From the IMG/VR virus record IMGVR_UViG_3300017767_000047, positions 1 to 35,516 of that record: a stretch of 35,516 nucleotides of DNA; one strand, 5' to 3'. The position numbers were made by a program, and so were the translations under genes. Every line of letters begins with the position of its first letter. The stretch's first letter is position 1. Shown piece after piece: positions 14,900 through 22,044 of the stretch. The notes beneath the pieces are model-generated. The model saw only the letters and a list, made by a program, of their open reading frames with translations. It had not been told where the DNA came from and did no database searches. This DNA comes from a virus.

Positions 14900-16491
14900 T
14901 AAATTTTTGCACCTGTAAGCCAGTTATATGATTTCAATTTTTTTCTCACTTTAGAAATTGTATCTGAAGTGCCTTTCTTAAACCTGCTACTTGCAGGTGG
15001 TTGTGAAAAATAATCAGCATAATACAACGCATCCATTAAGTCATCGTGCTTTGAAACAGGATGCTCAAACATCTCATCAACCAACTCGGTCATAGATTTA
15101 CGTATGTATAATTTTTTCGAATTTACAATAGCTCCTAGCGAAGTTTCAAGTCTATCTTGTTTTTTTATTCCACCCGGAGGCTTTACGCCTTTAAATATAC
15201 CCGGCATCAATCTTCTATCGTCTGCCGCAAGTCTTGTTGTCATATCACGTACCATTTCTTGAGCAGCTACGGTTTCTATAGTAACTCTACGAACCGGAGC
15301 ATACTTACGTGCATATTGTATAATAATCTCTGGTAAATCAAAGGTTGGTATACGTTCACGGTAGTAATCAAGTACGTATCTATTTTTATTTGAGTCTATA
15401 CCCATAACAACAATTACTTGAAAGTCTGACGTAGAAGTAGCTGTAGCAGCAATATCAACACCCATATATACGTTTAATGGTATTGATTCACCATTTAAAT
15501 CTAAGAAACAAAACCTATCTTCACTTTTAAATACACCGTTATGGTATTTAATTCTATCTATTTTAAACGAAGCTGATGACGCATCACGTGCATCATTCAT
15601 ATATTCTTGAGCAAACTTGTTTAACATACCTGCTTCAGCAAACTCAGACTTCTTACGTTCTAGTTTAGTTAAAGGGAATTGTTCTTCCCATATAGGCTTT
15701 TCGTTTTCTATAGCTCTATAAAAGTTTAAATCCCAAGGATATTTTTCATTATTTACCTTTGCATCATTGAATCCATCTATTGTCATTTGTAAAAAACTAT
15801 CAAAGTGTACAATCGTACCAGATAACCATATCCATCCTTCACGTCCCGGAGATTCTTCTAATGCTGGATATACAGTAGATACAACCCATTTTTTTATCTC
15901 TGACCTACGTTCTGGTGTTTTAGTATTTAACTCTGATTCAAAGTCATCTAGTATGATACCAGTATACCTTACATCTATTTCTGTACGTCCACGCAATCTT
16001 TGACTAGTACCTTTTGCAATTATTCTATCTCCCTTAGAAGTTACTAAATCTTTTTCTGTCCAACGTTTACCAGCTAAATCACCTGCTAATTGTCCAAAGT
16101 AGTATTGTATTGACTTATTAGTTTCTAAATGATTACGTATATACTTCAAGTGGTCAATAGCTTGACCTTGTTCTTCTGCTACCCAAGCTATAAAATTACG
16201 TTCTTCTGCTGGGGAAAAACATATTTTGTGTAATATAGCTGCTTTTGCTAGTATAGACTTACCAAAACCTCTAGGCATTATGTTACAAACACGTGCGCCC
16301 GGCTTTGTTGTTATAAGTTTCTTAGCTACTTCGTAATGAAATGGGGGAGATTGACTTTTATTTAGGAAATCATTAGGTAAAAACGCACGTCCAAAGTAAA
16401 TAAGGTCGTTTAAAGAACGTGAAAGTACTTCTTCTTTCTCTGATAACTCAGATGGAGAACTTATAATGTTGAATACTTTATCTTTTTCCAA
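14899..16491 (-). CDS. terL: Terminase large subunit
   Basis: The 530-aa product has both expected domains. The N-terminal ATPase has a Walker A-like M-P-R-G-F-G-K-S at residues 72-79 and a Walker B G-I-I-L-D-D-F-E at 178-185 with the acidic D-D-x-E end. The C-terminal RNase H-fold nuclease has acidic residues at D346 (YMGVDIAAT), E406 (RVTIETVAAQ) and D483/D487 (KHDDLMDALYYAD). It pumps DNA into the prohead through the portal and cuts it. The gene directly precedes portal and follows the small-terminase-like gene. Confidence 0.93.
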   Translation of the reverse strand: MEKDKVFNIISSPSELSEKEEVLSRSLNDLIYFGRAFLPNDFLNKSQSPPFHYEVAKKLITTKPGARVCNIMPRGFGKSILAKAAILHKICFSPAEERNFIAWVAEEQGQAIDHLKYIRNHLETNKSIQYYFGQLAGDLAGKRWTEKDLVTSKGDRIIAKGTSQRLRGRTEIDVRYTGIILDDFESELNTKTPERRSEIKKWVVSTVYPALEESPGREGWIWLSGTIVHFDSFLQMTIDGFNDAKVNNEKYPWDLNFYRAIENEKPIWEEQFPLTKLERKKSEFAEAGMLNKFAQEYMNDARDASSASFKIDRIKYHNGVFKSEDRFCFLDLNGESIPLNVYMGVDIAATATSTSDFQVIVVMGIDSNKNRYVLDYYRERIPTFDLPEIIIQYARKYAPVRRVTIETVAAQEMVRDMTTRLAADDRRLMPGIFKGVKPPGGIKKQDRLETSLGAIVNSKKLYIRKSMTELVDEMFEHPVSKHDDLMDALYYADYFSQPPASSRFKKGTSDTISKVRKKLKSYNWLTGAKI

Positions 16492-16598
16492 GGTTCTGTT
16501 GTATTTAGTTCTTCATAGTGGTGTTTTAGTAACCCAAATGCGTAATCAATAGACTTTATTTCTTCTTTCTTTCGACTTCTAAATCTAAATCTACTCAT
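16461..16598 (-). CDS. Small basic protein between terminase genes (45 aa)
   Basis: A 45-aa frame starts at an ATG at 16598, overlapping the stop of the small-terminase gene (GATGAGTAG), and ends 31 nt inside terL in another frame. The product is basic and helical: MSRFRFRSRKKEEIKS, then IDYAFGLLKHHYEELNTTE. It fills the only gap in this part of the operon. The product may aid the terminase complex, but that is inferred from position alone. Confidence 0.6.
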   Translation of the reverse strand: MSRFRFRSRKKEEIKSIDYAFGLLKHHYEELNTTEPWKKIKYSTL

Positions 16599-17352
16599 CG
16601 CCTTCCTCCAAGACGTTTTCTGCGTGGGCTATTTGCTTTATTTCGTCTGCTTTCTTTAGTTTCTGTAGTTGTTCTCGTGAAAAACCTTGAAAGACTGTAA
16701 GAGCCTCACGTTTCTCTTCTTTTGGAAACATATCTTTTATCTTCATTAGCAATTCTATAGCACGTAGCTTATCAGAATCCTTACCTTCTAGGTTTTCTAT
16801 TACGTCTTTGGTCTTTTCAAATAAGTAATCCCTGTTTATTCCTATCTTATCTAACGATTCTATATTCTCTTTGCTTATCATACTTATAATCCTTTCTTGC
16901 TTTAGTAATACTCTTGATTGTTGTTTAGCTATCTCTACGTTATTTGTTTTAAATACTTTTAAGTAGGATTGTACAACATCTTCTCCATTTGCAACGTATC
17001 TAGCAAATAAAGTTTCATTACCTGTAGGGTTTTTTCTTTCTTTAACTGCTTCTTCACTAGTCTTATCAGCTGAGAAAGAGTATATATTCTTTTTTGGTTT
17101 ACCTGAAAGCTGTTGGTTTACGTTTACTCTACGCAATCCAAGTAACGTGCGCACGTAGTAGTTGTTTTTTTTGTTATTAAACTTTTTTCTATCTAGTATT
17201 CTAACAACCTGTCCGTCATCTGTAAGTGTGTATGAACCGTTACGTGCGGTGCGCCAATCTTTTTCAAGGTCTTTATTAGGAAAGTATTCCCTAAACTCTT
17301 TTTCAGATTCAAAAACAAACTCACGTTCGCCTTTAACCTTACGTTCATACAC
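16591..17352 (-). CDS. terS: Probable terminase small subunit
   Basis: The 253-aa product lies directly before terL. Its C-terminal two thirds show the small-terminase layout: N-E-T-L-F-A-R-Y-V-A-N-G-E-D-V-V-Q-S-Y-L-K (about 110-130), then a helix pair with A-K-Q-Q-S-R-V-L-L-K-Q, then LDKIGINRDYLFEKTKDVIE and L-R-A-I-E-L-L-M-K-I-K-D-M-F. The N-terminal 80 residues are an extra beta-rich module (KEFREYFPNKDLEKDWRTAR, SYTLTDDGQVVRILD) that might contribute DNA binding. The family call comes from pattern and position. Confidence 0.75.
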   Translation of the reverse strand: MYERKVKGEREFVFESEKEFREYFPNKDLEKDWRTARNGSYTLTDDGQVVRILDRKKFNNKKNNYYVRTLLGLRRVNVNQQLSGKPKKNIYSFSADKTSEEAVKERKNPTGNETLFARYVANGEDVVQSYLKVFKTNNVEIAKQQSRVLLKQERIISMISKENIESLDKIGINRDYLFEKTKDVIENLEGKDSDKLRAIELLMKIKDMFPKEEKREALTVFQGFSREQLQKLKKADEIKQIAHAENVLEEGDE

Positions 17353-17512
17353 TTTCTGTATCTTCTGCTAGTTTCTTTATAAACCAAGTGAGTTCTTCGT
17401 TTGATTTGAGAACTTTGTATAATTCACTCTGTAGTTCGGATTTGTTAAACAATAGATAGCTAGGGTTTATTCTATCTAGGTATCTTTTTTCAAATGTTTT
17501 TAGTTTTTCCAT
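17345..17512 (-). CDS. First gene of the leftward operon (small helical protein)
   Basis: A TAAGGA Shine-Dalgarno (plus-strand 17521-17526) sits 8 nt before the ATG at 17512, giving 55 residues that start MEKLKTFEKRYLDRI. The frame could be extended to a TTG at 17530, but that would place the ribosome site inside the gene. The product is short, charged and helical, with no recognised family. It overlaps the small-terminase gene by 8 nt. As the first gene after the control region it may be regulatory or packaging-related. Confidence 0.65.
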   Translation of the reverse strand: MEKLKTFEKRYLDRINPSYLLFNKSELQSELYKVLKSNEELTWFIKKLAEDTESV

Positions 17513-17542
17513 TTTAATATTCCTTATCAAGTTATGGTATAA

Positions 17543-17569
17543 ATTATAAAAAAATGTTAAATGAGTAAA
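17543..17569 (-). promoter_or_regulatory. Candidate sigma70-type promoter of the leftward operon
   Basis: On the minus strand a -10 hexamer TATAAT (plus 17543-17548) lies 15 nt downstream of TTTACT (plus 17564-17569, 4 of 6 matches to TTGACA). This would give a short leader before the TAAGGA site and the ATG at 17512. The region is very AT-rich, so chance matches are likely. Confidence 0.4.
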
Positions 17570-17765
17570 GTTTTTTGTTGATTTATTTCTTTTTGTGTAT
17601 ATATTAATAATATATATATAGATATATAGATATATATAGATATATAAATAATATATAATAATATATTAATACGTAGTATATATATAATATATATAGGAAA
17701 ACTTGAAAAAATTACCCAGCTATGTGTGTCTCCCTTTTATATGCCCCCCACACCCCTGCTTACGT

Positions 17766-17792
17766 AATTACGTTGAAAAAATTACGTTGAAA
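17766..17792. repeat. Tandem 13-nt direct repeat AATTACGTTGAAA
   Basis: Two identical copies of AATTACGTTGAAA lie at 17766-17778 and 17780-17792, a 14-nt period. Further TTACGT elements follow at once (TTTACGTTACGTTTT). Head-to-tail sites of this kind are typical of iterons or cooperative repressor sites. Confidence 0.7.
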
Positions 17793-17820
17793 CTTTTACG
17801 TTACGTTTTATCAGATTAAA

Positions 17821-17860
17821 AATTCTATGCCACTACGTAAAAAATTCTATGTCAATACGT
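17821..17860. repeat. Direct repeat with 22-nt period containing ACGT
   Basis: AATTCTATGCCACTACGT (17821-17838) and AATTCTATGTCAATACGT (17843-17860) match at 16 of 18 positions. The 22-nt period is about two helical turns, so a protein bound to both would lie on one face of the DNA. Confidence 0.68.
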
Positions 17861-17944
17861 CATAAAAAAAGTAGCTCTAATTTATTGTATATACGTGTAT
17901 TATAGTATTTAAATAGTAACATATGAGTACGTAAAATGTCTATA

Positions 17945-17968
17945 ATTTGCGCTATTGGTGGCGCAAAT
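17945..17968. other. GC-rich hairpin in the control region
   Basis: ATTTGCGC (17945-17952) and GCGCAAAT (17961-17968) form a perfect 8-bp stem around TATTGGTG. A third GCGCAA copy follows near 17984. GC-rich dyads are rare in this AT-rich window. No U tract follows, so an origin or operator element is as likely as a terminator. Confidence 0.5.
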
Positions 17969-18149
17969 AAGACTATCAAAACAGCGCAACGTTTACGTAA
18001 TTAATATCATAACGTATTATTATTAATTTGGTATTATGGTATTATTGTATTATATTCTTTTATGGCGGAGCCTATAAATATATTAGTTTTAAATAACGTA
18101 AAAATTTCGATAGTGTTACGTATTCACAAAATACCTACGGAGGTAAATT

Positions 18150-18692
18150 ATGGATAAACACGTAACCGCAAAAAAGCCAACTACCATTAAAGGCTATAAA
18201 GTTAATGGTAACAACGTAATCTTGACACCAACACAAATGGAGTCAATGACTGCGAATTATGAACTAATGGGTAATCTACAATTCGATACAATCGAGGCGT
18301 ATATATGTACATTAGTTTCTAATGTGTTAAAATCACATAACGTAACAATAACATCTTTTCAAGTTGGAGCGGATAAAACTGGTTCCAATTCCGATGTTAT
18401 GAATACGTTTTTACAAGAGATTGACAAATTACACAAACAATTTGTTAATGATTGTAAGGGTGAAATATTTTCTATAGATGGAAAATATTTTTGGTTAGAT
18501 GGAAAAAACAAAATGCGTGAATTTAGCGCAACGTTTACAGCGAGAACGCCGGACGGCTACACCGCTACAACGTATCAAGAGCATCTAATCAAAAAAGCTG
18601 AAGCCCTTGGTTTAAACCTAGATAACGAGGTTAAGGACGTTGTCGAAGAAGAAAAAACAGAAGTTGATTCAGAAGTAATCAACGAAATATAA
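18150..18692 (+). CDS. First gene of the rightward (early) operon, unknown function
   Basis: The 180-aa product has no family I recognise. It has a basic N-terminus (MDKHVTAKKPTTIKGYKV), a helical middle (DVMNTFLQEIDKLHKQFV), a beta segment (GEIFSIDGKYFWLDG) and an acidic C-terminal tail with KDVVEEEKTEVDSE. The start is fixed by a strong TACGGAGGTAAA site 2 nt before ATG. That 12-nt site is exactly complementary to an exposed segment of the structured RNA at 19353-19364. First position after the control region suggests an early protein. Confidence 0.75.
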   Translation: MDKHVTAKKPTTIKGYKVNGNNVILTPTQMESMTANYELMGNLQFDTIEAYICTLVSNVLKSHNVTITSFQVGADKTGSNSDVMNTFLQEIDKLHKQFVNDCKGEIFSIDGKYFWLDGKNKMREFSATFTARTPDGYTATTYQEHLIKKAEALGLNLDNEVKDVVEEEKTEVDSEVINEI

Positions 18693-18700
18693 AAACCCGA

Positions 18701-18982
18701 ATGCGTAACACTATCAAAAAATTTAATTCACATATTTATTTGTACTACGAATACAAAGCATTATTAAAAATAAAAGCTGAAACGTTTAACAGGGATTATT
18801 TTGTTAAAGCTAAAAAACGTATTGCCAAAACAATTACAGACGAAAATAAAAAGAAGTATTATTTTAGAGGTAAACGAAAAGAATTAAAAGACTGCGAACA
18901 CGTACGTTTTATGGTTCAAACGTTAACAGAAAATAATCGACTTGATTTATTAAATGATGACTTTTTTGAGATGGATAAGTGA
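18701..18982 (+). CDS. Small basic protein of unknown function
   Basis: The 93-aa product is strongly basic (FNSHIYLYYEYKALLKIKAE, KKRIAKTITDENKKKYYFRG) and largely helical, with a short acidic end (NDDFFEMDK). No family is recognised. It starts 8 nt after the preceding stop without a clear Shine-Dalgarno, so it probably depends on translation of that gene. Basic charge hints at nucleic-acid binding. Confidence 0.65.
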   Translation: MRNTIKKFNSHIYLYYEYKALLKIKAETFNRDYFVKAKKRIAKTITDENKKKYYFRGKRKELKDCEHVRFMVQTLTENNRLDLLNDDFFEMDK

Positions 18983-18990
18983 ACGTAGGA

Positions 18991-19004
18991 TCTGGAGGTC
19001 CAGA
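18991..19004 (+). terminator. Possible weak terminator hairpin with SD sequence in the loop
   Basis: TCTGG (18991-18995) and CCAGA (19000-19004) form a stem around AGGT, and a TTTTTT run follows at 19015-19020 after a 10-nt gap. The loop and upper stem hold GGAGGT but no start codon follows. It begins 9 nt after the stop of the 93-aa gene. The stem is short and the U run is offset, so it may be a partial terminator or a structural element of the next leader. Confidence 0.35.
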
Positions 19005-19031
19005 CGTACAAAAATTTTTTATCAAAGAAAG

Positions 19032-19047
19032 CTTCGTACTTACGAAG
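19032..19047 (+). other. Perfect small hairpin before the mini-membrane genes
   Basis: CTTCGT (19032-19037) and ACGAAG (19042-19047) pair around ACTT. It lies 36 nt before the ATG at 19083 and may stabilise the leader. With the hairpin at 18991-19004 it makes this 100-nt spacer structured. Confidence 0.4.
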
Positions 19048-19082
19048 TATATAGTAACAAACGTAACTAAAGGAGATACAAT

Positions 19083-19193
19083 ATGTATTCAGTTGAATTA
19101 GTAAAAGTATTTGCTGAACTCTTCGTAATCATTATAGCTATGATGATGGGTTGTTTAGCAACGTTGTCTTATCAAACTTGGAGTAAAAAATGA
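19083..19193 (+). CDS. Mini membrane protein (36 aa)
   Basis: A good AAAGGAGATACAAT ribosome site precedes the ATG. The 36-aa product reads MYSVELVKVFAELFVI, then IIAMMMGCLATLSYQ and ends TWSKK. It has a single transmembrane helix (about residues 8-30). Its TGA overlaps the ATG of the next mini gene (AATGA), so the two are translated together. Such paired small membrane proteins are known as phage modifiers of host membrane functions, but nothing specific can be said here. Confidence 0.65.
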   Translation: MYSVELVKVFAELFVIIIAMMMGCLATLSYQTWSKK

Positions 19194-19309
19194 AGTATTA
19201 CCGCATACTAGAAAAACTAGACCGTATATTTGACTTCCTTGGAAGTGATACTATGTTCTACATTATTACTATTTGGTTCGTACTAATATTTTTATCAATA
19301 TTTATTTAG
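19190..19309 (+). CDS. Second mini membrane protein (39 aa)
   Basis: This 39-aa frame is coupled by a 4-nt ATGA overlap to the preceding mini gene. It starts with an amphipathic, charged MKYYRILEKLDRIFDFLGSD and ends in a C-terminal membrane helix (TMFYIITIWFVLIFLSIFI). The topology differs from its partner, with the helix at the C-terminus, so the two may form a complex. No homologue is recognised. Its stop lies just before the structured RNA at 19311. Confidence 0.62.
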   Translation: MKYYRILEKLDRIFDFLGSDTMFYIITIWFVLIFLSIFI

Positions 19310-19310
19310 G

Positions 19311-19431
19311 ACTCATTACTGCGTGGACTTCGCTAGTTACAACGTAGTAGTGTTTACCTCCGTAAGCGTAGAGCATACCAAGTCTCTCTTCCTTCTTGTA
19401 CTTGGTTGTCAGTCTCTACGCATTTACGTAC
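19311..19431 (+). ncRNA. Structured RNA element with anti-Shine-Dalgarno linker
   Basis: This 121-nt intergenic stretch is about 44% G+C (hand count) against about one third around it, and folds into two domains. Stem A pairs CATTACTGCGT (19314-19324) with ACGTAGTAGTG (19342-19352) with one mismatch and one wobble. Stem B pairs GCGTAGAG (19366-19373) perfectly with CTCTACGC (19414-19421). Inside B, ACCAAGT (19377-19383) pairs perfectly with ACTTGGT (19400-19406) around a pyrimidine-rich 16-nt loop. The single-stranded linker TTTACCTCCGTA (19353-19364) is the exact complement of the ribosome site at 18136-18147. It has no open frame of note and no U tract. It may be a processed sRNA or a cis leader for the gene at 19448. 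Confidence 0.6.
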
Positions 19432-19447
19432 ATAAAGGAATAAACTA

Positions 19448-19909
19448 ATGCAAACATTTTTACCATACGAAAACTTCAAAGAAAGCTTAGACGTATTAGA
19501 TAACAAACGTTTAGGTAAGCAGAGAAGTGAGACGTATCACATACTAAATATATTATTACAACGTACACAAAAGAATGGGTACGCCAATCACCCCATCGTA
19601 CATATGTGGCGAGGCTACGAACCTGCACTACAACAATACTTCAACGTGAATACAGAAGTGTGGTTAGGTCGTGGCTTCCGTCATACAATGGGTTACGAAA
19701 TTATTACAGATGAAATACGTATGCCTGAATGGTTTGGTGACAAAGTATTTCACGCTACTCACAGGTCTAACTTATTACGTAAAGACAGTGGGTACTATTC
19801 AAAGTTTGGATGGAAAGAAAGTTCCGATGTTCCGTACGTGTGGCTTGACCCACAACGTGAGCAATGGTTCTTTATTCATCCGGAAACAAAGAAACGTATG
19901 TATATATAA
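19448..19909 (+). CDS. Pyrimidine-dimer glycosylase-like protein (Pyr_excise/MSMEG_6728-type)
   Basis: The 153-aa product opens MQTFLPYENFKESLDVLDNK followed by R-L-G-K-Q-R-S-E-T and continues with HPIVHMWRGYEPALQQY (residues 48-64) and a V-W-L-G-R-G-F segment. This is the signature of the family related to T4 endonuclease V (pyrimidine dimer DNA glycosylase/AP lyase) and of MSMEG_6728-like proteins. Known members excise UV photoproducts; for the MSMEG_6728 branch the activity is assumed. The start is supported by AAAGGA 7 nt upstream. A repair role for a sunlit-water phage fits. Confidence 0.75.
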   Translation: MQTFLPYENFKESLDVLDNKRLGKQRSETYHILNILLQRTQKNGYANHPIVHMWRGYEPALQQYFNVNTEVWLGRGFRHTMGYEIITDEIRMPEWFGDKVFHATHRSNLLRKDSGYYSKFGWKESSDVPYVWLDPQREQWFFIHPETKKRMYI

Positions 19910-19941
19910 ATGCATACTTAATTAACAAACAGGAGGGACGT

Positions 19942-22044
19942 ATGTCCGAAACAAAAAAACCTAGCTTTCATCAGCAGTTAAATGATGTAGGTTATTTTTG
20001 TACAGAAGAGTTCGCTGACGTAGTCGAGAACGCTTTGCACAAAAAACCTATGTCAATTACAATGTTGAAAGGGAAAGCAGGTACGGGGAAATCATATCTA
20101 CCCGAAAAGATAGCTGAGATACTTGGATGTAATATCTACGTAAAACAAGCGGCTAAAGATTTCGATTGGTATGACTTCGTACAAAACTATATACCCGATG
20201 AAAACGCAAAGTCAGGTATTGTTGCAAAAGATTCTGAACTGCTACTTGCAGTAAAAGAATCAAAAGATAAACGTGTAGTATTGTTGCTTGACGAATGGGA
20301 TAAGACGCAACATTCTGCTGATGGTATGTTCTTAGAGTTCTTACAGACTGGACGTATCAGCGTTAAAGGTGAAGAGTTCAAAGCTAACTTAGATAATCTT
20401 ATCATATTCTTTACGGGTAATGATGACAGATTATTTTCAGAGCCATTCATTAGACGTATGAAGTTTATTGAAGTGGAACATATGCCACCTAATCTAATAC
20501 TGCAAATACTTCAGAGTAAGTATAAAGGTAATAAGGACGCAGAGAAAATGTTCAATGCCGTACTTAATCTTTACAATACATCTATCTTAGCAGACTTAGA
20601 TAAACCTGCTACGGTACAAGAACTTTGTGACGTAATCAATGATTGGGTACGATACAAACGTAAAGGTAAAAGTCCAAGGTGGGAAGAACTTGTATATCAA
20701 AACGTAACTAAGACTAGAGAAAATCATAATGAGTTACAACGTGCGCTTGAATCTATCAAGAACGGAGAACTTCGTAATGAGTCAGAGTTTAGCAAGGCAC
20801 TAGATGTTACGTATTTTGATAAACAAGCTGAAGTAGAAGCTGAAACTATATCTAATGGTTTTGGTTCTGCCCCACGTATGATGGAGATACTAGGTATTAA
20901 TACTGAATTTGGTACAGATGAAAATGATGGTGAAGTTTACGCAGAGTTTCAACGTGATGATGCTGTATACACCAATGCTTACGAAGATGCCATAAATAAT
21001 GATGAAGACATAAGTCAACCTCATTTTGTATCTTGGTATACAGTACGTGATTCTAGTATTGAACGTTCAAAGTCATATGATTTACGTGAGATAGTAGAAG
21101 AACAGATGAAGTTTAGAAGACTGCGAAACTCAGATGGTACGTTAGTTTTTACTGAACCTAACGCAGGTAAAGCTGATGTTGCAGACTTCCTTGAATTAAC
21201 TGAGTCAGATGCATACATACGTAAAGCTACTAACAATGAAATAATATTCAGAGTTACTTCACGTGGACGTACTAGGAATCATCAGAACAGTATAGAGTAT
21301 AATGCAAGATGGACTAAGGAAAATGGATGTGAGTTTATTGTGCCTACGAATGCGTTAGACTTGTTTACAGATACAATAAAGTCTGTAGATTGGTACTCAG
21401 ATGGTGATTATAGATTACGTTTAGATAATATATGTCTTGACTTAATGGGTAATCATATCAGTACAAACAAGTATGTTAACGTAAGAACGTTAGGTAACTC
21501 CGATAAATTACTTGATGTAATAGTAGCTGGAGAAAGACGTTCTAATGATGAGTTGTCGTACCATATGATGATGTACAAAAGTAAATCAGCAAAAATCAAA
21601 GAGACTAAACGTACTACTACATACGACTTAGGTTGGGCAGTTGTACGCTCTTGGCATCTCAAAGACAAACCTAACTACAAGAATCACGTAGTGATTAAAC
21701 GCTCACCTAATATAGATTCTAGTAAAAGCACACTTGCTTTGCAGGTTACGTTTCTACAAAAGAAGTTAGGATGTCAGACAATACCTTTGTTCGTAAATAT
21801 GAATAAAGATTTGTATCTCAAGATGCCTACGGTAGCTGAAGGTGGTAAGTGGAAAATTGGTAGGTCAACACGTGTAATGGAAGATACATCTAATAAGTTG
21901 TTGAACATCTATTGCGTAAATACATTTGACAATACAACGTTTGTTGCTATGCTTAAAAAAGATGAGACAAACATTGGTGACCTTATAGATTGGCGTAAGC
22001 ATATGTTATTTACACGTAAAAAGATGGAGGAAACTAACGTATGA
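19942..22044 (+). CDS. MoxR/CobS-type AAA+ ATPase
   Basis: The start is the ATG at 19942, preceded by a strong AGGAGGG, giving 700 residues; a longer frame exists upstream but overlaps the previous gene. The AAA+ core occupies about residues 20-260: Walker A G-K-A-G-T-G-K-S (44-51), Walker B V-V-L-L-L-D-E (112-118), sensor 1 I-I-F-F-T-G-N (154-160), and arginine-finger candidates R171/R172 in E-P-F-I-R-R-M. The remaining 440 residues are a large unassigned mixed alpha/beta region. The next gene, overlapping by 4 nt, encodes a VWA-type partner. Such pairs act as ATP-driven remodelling or metal-insertion machines. Confidence 0.85.
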   Translation: MSETKKPSFHQQLNDVGYFCTEEFADVVENALHKKPMSITMLKGKAGTGKSYLPEKIAEILGCNIYVKQAAKDFDWYDFVQNYIPDENAKSGIVAKDSELLLAVKESKDKRVVLLLDEWDKTQHSADGMFLEFLQTGRISVKGEEFKANLDNLIIFFTGNDDRLFSEPFIRRMKFIEVEHMPPNLILQILQSKYKGNKDAEKMFNAVLNLYNTSILADLDKPATVQELCDVINDWVRYKRKGKSPRWEELVYQNVTKTRENHNELQRALESIKNGELRNESEFSKALDVTYFDKQAEVEAETISNGFGSAPRMMEILGINTEFGTDENDGEVYAEFQRDDAVYTNAYEDAINNDEDISQPHFVSWYTVRDSSIERSKSYDLREIVEEQMKFRRLRNSDGTLVFTEPNAGKADVADFLELTESDAYIRKATNNEIIFRVTSRGRTRNHQNSIEYNARWTKENGCEFIVPTNALDLFTDTIKSVDWYSDGDYRLRLDNICLDLMGNHISTNKYVNVRTLGNSDKLLDVIVAGERRSNDELSYHMMMYKSKSAKIKETKRTTTYDLGWAVVRSWHLKDKPNYKNHVVIKRSPNIDSSKSTLALQVTFLQKKLGCQTIPLFVNMNKDLYLKMPTVAEGGKWKIGRSTRVMEDTSNKLLNIYCVNTFDNTTFVAMLKKDETNIGDLIDWRKHMLFTRKKMEETNV

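Larger units (their letters stand above)
17513..18149. promoter_or_regulatory. Divergent control region between leftward and rightward blocks
   Basis: This gene-free stretch of about 640 nt separates the two main transcription directions. From left to right it holds: a candidate leftward promoter; a long TATATA/GATATA tract (about 17600-17695) with TTAATACGTAG at about 17667; a short C-rich patch (17717-17756); two pairs of ACGT-containing direct repeats (17766-17792 and 17821-17860); a GC-rich hairpin (17945-17968); repeats of GGTATTAT (about 18030-18050); and a strong GGAGG site before the gene at 18150. Fourteen ACGT tetranucleotides lie in 17701-18149 by eye, about 1 expected. It is a good candidate for the early/late switch and perhaps the replication origin. 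Confidence 0.65.

Noticed and set aside
17513-17530. TTG-initiated extension of the 55-aa gene to 17530
   Set aside because: It would swallow the TAAGGA ribosome site; the ATG at 17512 has ideal spacing.
17600-17700. TATATA/GATATA tract as a CRISPR or microsatellite gene feature
   Set aside because: No regular spacer or unit; it is low-complexity AT sequence, treated as part of the control region.
18115-18130. DnaA-box-like TATTCACAA before the first early gene
   Set aside because: Only a partial match to TTATNCACA and a single copy; not enough to call a DnaA site.
19353-19364. TTTACCTCCGTA as an SD for a minus-strand gene
   Set aside because: On the minus strand no start codon follows at a workable distance and no open frame exists there.
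19864-19941. Upstream extension of the AAA+ ATPase frame
   Set aside because: The first 26 codons overlap the preceding gene, and a strong AGGAGGG site precedes the ATG at 19942.
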